DNA from: DATGQT01 sp033720695
GTDB lineage: Bacteria > Bacteroidota > Rhodothermia > Rhodothermales > Rubricoccaceae
Length of the DNA: 15,420 nucleotides
NCBI GenBank assembly: GCA_033720695.1
Contig: JAWWCA010000072.1
Span: 1 to 15,420, forward strand
Direction of reading: 5' to 3'
Translations under genes and position numbers: made by a program
Notes under the pieces: model-generated
What the model was told of the DNA's origin: nothing
The model's database searches: none
The model's input: the letters and a program-made list of their open reading frames with translations, nothing else
Shown here: in pieces, positions 8,140-13,306 of the stretch
Layout of the letters: every line of letters starts with the position of its first letter
How positions within the stretch are numbered: the first letter of the stretch is position 1

Positions 8140-8880
8140 GTGTCGCTCCGTAGCCGCAGGCGCCTCGGTGCCCTCCTCCCCGTCGCCGCCCTCGTCGCCG
8201 CCGCGGGGGGGACGGCGGGGCTGGCCCTGCTCCTCGTGGCGTGGGGGGTGGCGCCGTGGCTGGCCGTCACGGTCGCCGCCGTCGCGCTGATGGCGGGGGC
8301 GGTCGCCTTCTCGCTCGTGGCCCCGCGCTGGGTGCCGGCCTCGTGGAGTGGGGGGCACCCCCGGCGGCGACGGCGCGGTCGGCAGGCGCACCCGGCCGCC
8401 CGACGTGCCAGGGGAGGGGGGAGGCCGCCCCGCCCGCGGCACGAGCGCCCGGCGCCCCCGCAGACCGCGCAGCGCACGGCGCTGGCCTGGTCGGTGGCCC
8501 TCGTCGTCGCGCTGATGCTCCCGGAGTGGGCGGCCGAGCCGTTCTCGCTGTTCGGCTCGGCCGTCCTGCACCTGTCGGCCTTCGCGGTGCTCACGTGGCT
8601 CTGGCTCCGCGCCGCACCGGACGCCCCGCTCCGTGTCGTGGGCGGGGCGGTGGCCCTCGCCGCCGCGACCGAGCTGGCGCAGATGTTCGTGCCCGCGCTC
8701 GGGCGAGGGGCCAGCCTCCCCGACCTCGCGGCCAACCTCGGCGGGATCGGTCTCGGCGTGTTGCCCTGGCTGATCGCCGCGGTGCAGCGGTGGTCGCCGC
8801 CTCGGGGGCCCGACCGCCGCGGGCGCCGCGGGCGCCGCCGGCCCCCGGCCCGGCGGGGGCCGAGCGAGGCGTCCCCGTAG
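8140..8880 (+). CDS. VanZ-like membrane protein with extended N-terminus
   Basis: 246 residues from GTG 8140. The second half is VanZ-like: hydrophobic segments at about 113-128, 138-157, 163-183 and 198-214, with conserved-type positions H144 and F148 (LHLSAF), ATELAQMF (176-183), RGASLPDLAANLGGIGLG (189-206). VanZ-family proteins are small integral membrane proteins; some raise teicoplanin resistance, most have no known function. The first half has two or three more hydrophobic segments (about 8-59), then a 40-residue Arg/Pro-rich, low-complexity linker (70-110). A typical VanZ-like protein matches only about residues 110-215, so this may be two genes read through in one stop-free frame, or a true fusion. 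The C-terminus is again Arg/Pro-rich. The start is uncertain. Confidence 0.65.
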   Translation: MSLRSRRRLGALLPVAALVAAAGGTAGLALLLVAWGVAPWLAVTVAAVALMAGAVAFSLVAPRWVPASWSGGHPRRRRRGRQAHPAARRARGGGRPPRPRHERPAPPQTAQRTALAWSVALVVALMLPEWAAEPFSLFGSAVLHLSAFAVLTWLWLRAAPDAPLRVVGGAVALAAATELAQMFVPALGRGASLPDLAANLGGIGLGVLPWLIAAVQRWSPPRGPDRRGRRGRRRPPARRGPSEASP

Positions 8881-8918
8881 CGGGGCCTACACTCGGCGGC
8901 GGTTGCGTTGGTGTGTGA

Positions 8919-9620
8919 TCACAAGCCCCATCGCAGGCGTTCAGCGAGGGCGTCGGGTAGACCAATTTCAGCGATCCGACGCGCTGTCGCCTCGACGTCG
9001 TACGGGGCTCGGACGAACTCGCACTCGAACGCCTCCGTGTCGTAGAGCGCGAAGGCGGCGCGGGGATCATGGTCGCGCGGCTGCCCTACGCTTCCGACGT
9101 CGATGAGGAAGCGGTGGCCGGGACGGACGGCGAAGACTCCGAGAGCGTCGGCCACGACAGCAGGGCGGTGGGAGTGCCCGACGAAGCAGAGTGACGTCGC
9201 GAAGGCGCTGAACTGGGAGCGGACATTGTAATAACCGTCGAGTCGGTGCCATGCGCCTGGAGCATCTGGGGATGCGTGGACAAAGGTGGCGTCGTGGGCC
9301 ACGAGCCGGAGGGGGAGCCCGCGGAGCCAGTCCAGTTGTTCGTCGGTGAGAAGGGTGCGGTGGAGCGCAGCAGCCTCCTGTCCGTCGAGAGGGAGATCCT
9401 CCACGCCCCGTCCGAAGGCGACAGCCTCGTCGTGGTTTCCAAGCACGCAACCGGCGCAGTTCGCTCTCAGGAGGTCCACGCACGGGCCGGGATCGGGCCC
9501 GTAACCTACGATGTCACCGAGTCCATACACGGCATCAACGCCATGCACTTCAGCGAGGCGCAGGGAGGACTCGAGAGCGGCGAGGTTGGCGTGGATGTCG
9601 GATAGTACGGCGAGAAGCAC
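8919..9620 (-). CDS. Calcineurin-like metallophosphoesterase
   Basis: 233 residues if started at GTG 9620, where the canonical N-terminus VLLAVLSDIHANLAALE begins; the frame stays open to an ATG at 9710, but that adds a Pro/Arg-rich 30-residue lead unlike the family. Metal ligands are all visible: SDIH (7-10), GLGDIVGYGPDP (33-44), GNHDEAV (61-67), FVHASPD (113-119), FVGHSHRP (146-153) and DVGSVGQPRD (174-183). This is the small single-domain YfcE/MJ0936-like type, a cytoplasmic phosphodiesterase or phosphatase with unknown substrate. It is convergent to the VanZ-like gene (38-base gap) and divergent from the UpxY-like gene. Codon third positions are clearly less GC-rich than in the neighbours (GTA, CTA, GAT, GTT, TAT, GGT), suggesting different origin or weaker selection. 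Confidence 0.9.
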   Translation of the reverse strand: MLLAVLSDIHANLAALESSLRLAEVHGVDAVYGLGDIVGYGPDPGPCVDLLRANCAGCVLGNHDEAVAFGRGVEDLPLDGQEAAALHRTLLTDEQLDWLRGLPLRLVAHDATFVHASPDAPGAWHRLDGYYNVRSQFSAFATSLCFVGHSHRPAVVADALGVFAVRPGHRFLIDVGSVGQPRDHDPRAAFALYDTEAFECEFVRAPYDVEATARRIAEIGLPDALAERLRWGL

Positions 9621-9868
9621 GGAGAGGTGGATGGGCGGTGGGGGGCGTCTGGGCTGAATGCGTAAAGCTTCTCCGATGCCCAGCTTTCGTGTAGATGAGC
9701 TGCGGTGCACGCGGTCCTATATTCGAGAGGGTCCTACGGGGACGAACATGGACTCTCCGTCGGTTGTAGGTGTCTGATCAACTCGGCTTCGTCGGAATCC
9801 GAATCTGGCATGCGACGCCCAGATGTACGACCAGCGTCCCTCACCCCATGATAGCTCGCCTCTAAGCG
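9621..9868. other. Divergent intergenic region between phosphoesterase and UpxY-like genes
   Basis: About 248 bases, noticeably less GC-rich than the rest of the window. It must hold the start signals for both divergent genes. The only signal I can point to is TATATTCG (9718-9725, + strand), leaving a leader of about 140 bases before the ATG at 9869. For the minus strand no comparable box is evident. No tRNA or small ORF is convincing. Confidence 0.5.
9718..9725 (+). promoter_or_regulatory. Possible -7 promoter box for the UpxY-like gene
   Basis: TATATTCG matches TAnnTTCG, close to the Bacteroidota -7 consensus TAnnTTTG. It lies 143 bases before the ATG at 9869, leaving a long leader, which is the arrangement in which UpxY proteins act in Bacteroides. 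No TTG stands at -33 distance. Confidence 0.4.
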
Positions 9869-10438
9869 ATGAGCCTCAAGACTCCTCATCGTCCACGGCG
9901 CACTGCTCAACGCGCTGACGTGGCCGCCTCGGTGTGGCGAGTGTTCCATATCAAGCCTCGTGCCGAGAAGCGCGTGGCTGACCGGCTCGCCGCTGCGGGG
10001 CACGAGGTCTTCCTGCCCCTTCGCACCGCCCTCCGCCAGTGGTCCGACCGCAAGAAGCGCGTGGAGGAGCCACTCTTTCCCGGCTACCTCTTTGCCCGCG
10101 TCGACGAGCACGCCCGCCTCGCCGTGCTCCAGGACGACGGCGTCGTTCGCTGTGTCGCCTTCGGTCGGCACCTGGCCGTCGCCTCTGACGATGAGGTCGA
10201 GCAGCTGCGGGTTCTCCAGGCTATCCCGGAGAACCTCGCCGCCGCCCACCGCGAAGCCTTCCCCGTCGGCGCCGAGGTCTACGTCGCCCGCGGCCCCGTC
10301 CGCGGCGTCCGCGGACGCGTCCTCGATCACCCCCGGGCGTGTTACCTCCTCGTGGAGGTGCCCTCCATCCGCCAAGCCATCCGCGTCCACGTCCCGGCCG
10401 ACTGGGTTCTCCGGCCCGTCGCCGAGGCGACGGCCTAG
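9869..10438 (+). CDS. UpxY-type transcription antiterminator (NusG paralogue)
   Basis: 189 residues from ATG 9869. The NusG N-terminal domain spans about 22-117: VWRVFHIKPRAEKRVADRL (22-40), HEVFLPLR (45-52), EEPLFPGYLFARVD (66-79) and VRCVAFGRHLAVASDDEVEQL (93-113). A KOW domain follows (about 132-182) with VGAEVYVARGPVRGVRGRV. Length and the FPGYLF / pre-KOW layout fit specialised NusG proteins (UpxY, LoaP, RfaH) rather than housekeeping NusG, which is normally encoded beside secE and rplK. UpxY proteins bind RNA polymerase early in a capsule operon and prevent premature termination. The gene precedes two nucleotide-sugar genes, as expected for an operon-specific regulator. No UpxZ partner is present. 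ATG 9869 leaves 22 residues before the domain; GTG 9920 is an alternative start. Confidence 0.9.
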   Translation: MSLKTPHRPRRTAQRADVAASVWRVFHIKPRAEKRVADRLAAAGHEVFLPLRTALRQWSDRKKRVEEPLFPGYLFARVDEHARLAVLQDDGVVRCVAFGRHLAVASDDEVEQLRVLQAIPENLAAAHREAFPVGAEVYVARGPVRGVRGRVLDHPRACYLLVEVPSIRQAIRVHVPADWVLRPVAEATA

Positions 10439-10699
10439 ACACGCCGTCGTGACACCTAAAGGGGGCCGCGCTACCGGATCTCGCCGAATGCGGGCCCTGA
10501 TAGCGGATCGGGTCCGTGCACACGCAGCGCACAGCGGCTCTATCTTCGCGCGCTCGCAGGATGCGGATCCCCGCCCCCGATTGGGGATGCTCGGCCACAA
10601 TCATCCCTTTTCCTCGACTCATGCTCACATCGCACGCCGGCTGAGCGTTTCGGGGCGGAGCTGCCCCCGGTGTCTAGACCTCTCATCCCAATCCGACCG
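10439..10699 (+). promoter_or_regulatory. Non-coding leader between antiterminator and dehydrogenase genes
   Basis: 261 bases with no convincing gene. In order it contains a promoter-like TATCTTCG (10541-10548), a hairpin ATCCCC/GGGGAT (10567-10572 / 10583-10588, 10-base loop), a short pyrimidine run with CCCTTTT at about 10605, and a second small hairpin GGGGC/GCCCC (10652-10656 / 10663-10667) 32 bases before the ATG of the dehydrogenase gene. Such a leader could be where the UpxY-like protein loads or where transcription pauses; this is inference from gene order and structure. Confidence 0.4.
10541..10548 (+). promoter_or_regulatory. Possible -7 promoter box for the nucleotide-sugar genes
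   Basis: TATCTTCG fits TAnnTTCG and is the only such box in this leader. It would start transcription near 10555, about 145 bases before the ATG at 10700. There is no TTG at -33 distance. Confidence 0.4.
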
Positions 10700-12076
10700 A
10701 TGCCCCGTCCGACCCCACTCACCCGGTTCCTCGACGCCGTCGACGCCGGCACGGCCCGCGTCGGCGTTATGGGGCTCGGCTACGTCGGCCTCCCCCTCGC
10801 CATCGAGGTCGCCGAGGCCGGTTTCCCCGTCCTCGGCCTCGACGTCAGTGACGGCGTCGTCGAACGCCTCCGCCGCGGCGAGAGCCATGTCCAGGACGTC
10901 CCCGCCGCGCGCGTCGCCCCCCTCGTCGCCGGCGGCCGCATCGAGCCCACGACCGATCCCGCCCGCCTCGCCGCGTGCGACGCCGTCTGCATCTGCGTCC
11001 CCACCCCCCTCAACAAGCTCAAGGACCCCGACCTCTCCTTCGTCGTCGCCGCAGCCGAGGCCATCCGCGACGCCCTCCGGCCCGGCCAGCTCGTCGTCCT
11101 CGAGAGCACGACGTTCCCCGGCACCACCCGCGAGATCGTCCTCCCCCTCCTCGAAGAGAGCGGGCTCCGCGTCGGCACCGACGTCTTCCTCTGCTTCTCG
11201 CCCGAGCGCGTCGATCCCGGCAACCCCGTCTGGCACACGAAGAACACCCCGAAGGTGCTCGGCGGCGCCACCGAGGCCTGCACCCGGGCCGGGCGCGCCC
11301 TCTACGGCCGCGTCTTCGACGCCCTCGTCGCCGTCTCCTCCACCGAGGCCGCCGAGCTCACGAAGGTCTACGAGAACACCTTCCGCCTCGTCAACATCGC
11401 CCTCGCCAACGAGCTCGCCCAGGCCTGCGACAAGCTCGACGTCGACGTCTGGGAGGTCATCGAGGCCGCCGCCACCAAGCCCTTCGGGTTCATGAAGTTC
11501 ACGCCGGGGCCCGGCCTCGGCGGACACTGCATCCCCCTCGACCCCCACTACCTCGCCTGGAAGATGCGGGCGCTCGCCTACAAGACCCGCATGATCGAGC
11601 TCGCCAGCGAGATCAACGCCGAGATGCCCGCCTTCGTCGTCCGCAAGGTCGCCGACGCCCTCAACGACGAGGCCAAGGCCCTCCGCGGCAGCCGCGTCCT
11701 CGTCCTCGGCGTCGCCTACAAGCCCAACATCGACGACCTCCGCGAGAGCCCCGCCCTCGACATCCTCCAAGCCCTCCAGGAGAAGGGCGCCGACGTCGCC
11801 TACCACGACCCCCACGTCCCCGTCATCGAGGACGACGGCCACACCCCCCTCGCCGACCTCCCCCTCCACAGCGCCGACCTCTCCGACGACCGCCTCCAGG
11901 CCGCCGACGCCGTCCTCGTCGTCACCGACCACGCCGACGTCGACTACCAGCGGGTCGCCGACCACGCCCGCCTCGTCGTCGACGGCCGCGGCGTCATGCG
12001 CCGGTTCCCCGGCCGCGCCCGCGTCGTCGGCCTCTCGGGCCAGGAGCAGACCGAAGTCGACACAGCCCTCGCTTAG
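10700..12076 (+). CDS. wbpA: Nucleotide-sugar dehydrogenase, WbpA-type UDP-GlcNAc 6-dehydrogenase
   Basis: 458 residues from ATG 10700 (a GTG at 10670 would add ten residues that overlap a leader hairpin). The enzyme oxidises C6 of a UDP-sugar to the uronate with two NAD+. Visible are the Rossmann NAD site VGVMGLGYVGLPLA (21-34), CVPTPLNKLKDPDLS (99-113), ESTTFPGTT (135-143), FSPERVDPGN (166-175), ELTKVYENTFRLVNIALANEL (219-239, with the catalytic Lys), AAATKPFGFMKFTPGPGLGGHCIPLDPHYL (256-285, catalytic Cys277) and the C-terminal domain GVAYKPNIDDLRESPA (337-352). DPGNP, ATKPFGF and HCIPLDPHYL favour the WbpA group (UDP-GlcNAc) over UDP-glucose dehydrogenases, but substrate is inferred. Nearly every codon ends in C, more extreme than in the glycosyltransferase genes. 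It probably shares a transcript with the antiterminator upstream. Confidence 0.92.
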   Translation: MPRPTPLTRFLDAVDAGTARVGVMGLGYVGLPLAIEVAEAGFPVLGLDVSDGVVERLRRGESHVQDVPAARVAPLVAGGRIEPTTDPARLAACDAVCICVPTPLNKLKDPDLSFVVAAAEAIRDALRPGQLVVLESTTFPGTTREIVLPLLEESGLRVGTDVFLCFSPERVDPGNPVWHTKNTPKVLGGATEACTRAGRALYGRVFDALVAVSSTEAAELTKVYENTFRLVNIALANELAQACDKLDVDVWEVIEAAATKPFGFMKFTPGPGLGGHCIPLDPHYLAWKMRALAYKTRMIELASEINAEMPAFVVRKVADALNDEAKALRGSRVLVLGVAYKPNIDDLRESPALDILQALQEKGADVAYHDPHVPVIEDDGHTPLADLPLHSADLSDDRLQAADAVLVVTDHADVDYQRVADHARLVVDGRGVMRRFPGRARVVGLSGQEQTEVDTALA

Positions 12077-12135
12077 GTGTGGTGCTGTGAGCTCTAACAC
12101 CAGCGGCTCGGCGCCATGCCCACGCCCTGAGCCCG

Positions 12136-12143
12136 TAACTTCC
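12136..12143 (+). promoter_or_regulatory. Possible -7 promoter box before the epimerase gene
   Basis: TAACTTCC, in the 162-base gap between dehydrogenase and epimerase, fits TAnnTTC. It would give a leader of about 90 bases to GTG 12239. A 5-bp stem GGAGG/CCTCC (12181-12185 / 12200-12204) in that leader would hide an AGGAGGGG sequence. No -33 TTG. Confidence 0.35.
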
Positions 12144-12238
12144 CCTGCCGACATCCCTCGAACCCGATGCTGGCAGCTAAGGAGGGGACCGCGCCCCGGC
12201 CTCCCACCCCATCCCACGACCACGCACTCCCTCATTCT

Positions 12239-13228
12239 GTGAAGACAGCACTCGTTTGCGGCGCCGGCGGCTTCATCGGCGGCCACCTCGTCAACCGCCT
12301 CCGCGCCGACGGCTACTGGGTCCGCGGCGTCGACCTCAAGCGCCACGAGTTCGGCAACGACCACGCCGACGACTTCGTCCTCGGCGACCTCCGCGACCCC
12401 CGCGTCTGCGCCGCCCTCTTCGACGACGTCCCCGGCGGCGCTTACGACGAGGTCTACCAGCTCGCCGCCGACATGGGCGGGGCCGGCTACATCTTCACCG
12501 GCGACCACGACGCCGCCGTCATGCACAACTCGGCCACGATCAACCTCAACATGGCCGAGGAGAGCCGGACGCGCGGCGTCGGCCGCGTGTTCTACTCGTC
12601 GAGCGCGTGCATGTACCCCGAGTACAACCAGCTCGACCCCGACAACCCCAAGTGCGCCGAGGACTCGGCCTACCCTGCCGCACCCGACAGCGAGTACGGC
12701 TGGGAGAAGCTGTTCTCCGAGCGGCTCTACCTCGCCTACGCGCGGAACTACGGCCTCGACGTCCGCATCGCTCGCTTCCACAACATCTTCGGCCCGCAGG
12801 GCACCTGGACGGGCGGCCGCGAGAAGGCCCCCGCCGCGATGTGCCGGAAGGTGGCCGAGACCCCCGAGGGCGGCGCCATCGAGGTGTGGGGCGACGGGAA
12901 GCAGACCCGCTCGTTCCTCTACATCGACGAGTGCGTCGAGGCCGTCCGCCGCCTCATGGCCTCCGACTTCCCCGGGCCCGTCAACGTCGGCTCCGAGGAG
13001 ATGGTCACCATCAACGGCCTCGCCCAGCTCGTCATCGACCTCTCGGGCAAGGACCTCTCGATCCAAAACGTGCCCGGCCCCACGGGCGTCCGTGGGCGCA
13101 ACTCCGACAATGCCCTCATTGAAGACAAGCTGGGTTGGGCCCCCTCCGAGCCCCTCCGCGAGGGCATGGCCCGCACCTACGCCTGGGTGGCTGAGCAGGT
13201 CGAAGCTGCCCGCGCTGCCATCGTTTAG
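12239..13228 (+). CDS. gme: GDP-mannose 3,5-epimerase
   Basis: 329 residues from GTG 12239 (VKTALVCGAGGFIGG), the natural family start; an ATG at 12167 in the same frame would add a Pro/His-rich 24-residue lead. It is an extended short-chain dehydrogenase that converts GDP-D-mannose to GDP-L-galactose (and GDP-L-gulose). Motifs: NAD site GAGGFIGG (8-15), QLAADMGGAGYI (74-85), FYSSSACMYPEYNQL (118-132), SEYGWEKL (151-158), RFHNIFGPQGTWTGGREKAPAAMCRK (179-204), WGDGKQTRSFLYIDECVE (217-234), GVRGRNSDN (283-291). Spacing of C124, Y153, K157, K196 and R285 equals that of Arabidopsis Cys145, Tyr174, Lys178, Lys217 and Arg306 as I recall them. It follows the WbpA-type gene and ends at a hairpin. Product use in a surface glycan is inferred. 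Confidence 0.95.
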   Translation: MKTALVCGAGGFIGGHLVNRLRADGYWVRGVDLKRHEFGNDHADDFVLGDLRDPRVCAALFDDVPGGAYDEVYQLAADMGGAGYIFTGDHDAAVMHNSATINLNMAEESRTRGVGRVFYSSSACMYPEYNQLDPDNPKCAEDSAYPAAPDSEYGWEKLFSERLYLAYARNYGLDVRIARFHNIFGPQGTWTGGREKAPAAMCRKVAETPEGGAIEVWGDGKQTRSFLYIDECVEAVRRLMASDFPGPVNVGSEEMVTINGLAQLVIDLSGKDLSIQNVPGPTGVRGRNSDNALIEDKLGWAPSEPLREGMARTYAWVAEQVEAARAAIV

Positions 13229-13251
13229 AGGCCGGGCCGCCCGACGCAAGA

Positions 13252-13283
13252 AGGCCGCCCCCCCGACAGCGGAAGGGCGGCCT
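13252..13283. terminator. Hairpin between convergent epimerase and protease genes
   Basis: Perfect 9-bp inverted repeat AGGCCGCCC (13252-13260) / GGGCGGCCT (13275-13283) with a 14-base loop. It lies 24 bases after the epimerase stop and 24 bases after the protease stop on the other strand. Read on the minus strand it is followed by TTCTTGC, a short T-rich tail; on the plus strand there is no T tract. It is therefore a better intrinsic terminator for the protease gene, though it may stop both. Confidence 0.65.
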
Positions 13284-13306
13284 CGTGCAGGGTGCCGTGG
13301 GGGAGG

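Noticed and set aside
8025..8735. A 236-codon minus-strand frame opposite the VanZ-like gene
   Set aside because: Low-complexity Ala/Arg/Ser/Thr composition, no motif; the plus frame has several membrane segments and VanZ-like residues.
8873..8885. CCCCG-TAG-CGGGG hairpin at the stop codon of the VanZ-like gene as a terminator
   Set aside because: Only 5 bp with a 3-base loop and no T tract after it on either strand; common by chance at this GC content.
9734..10600. Minus-strand 288-codon frame opposite the antiterminator gene
   Set aside because: No domain or family resemblance; the plus-strand NusG and KOW domains account for the region.
12076..12101. GGTGT/ACACC stem just after the dehydrogenase stop as a terminator
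   Set aside because: Five pairs over a 16-base loop without a T tract; too weak to call.
10625..13249. An 874-codon stop-free frame on the minus strand across the dehydrogenase and epimerase genes
   Set aside because: It is the mirror of the C-ending codons on the plus strand: its product is a Val/Glu/Gly/Asp/Ala-rich sequence without motifs, while both plus-strand genes show complete catalytic motifs.
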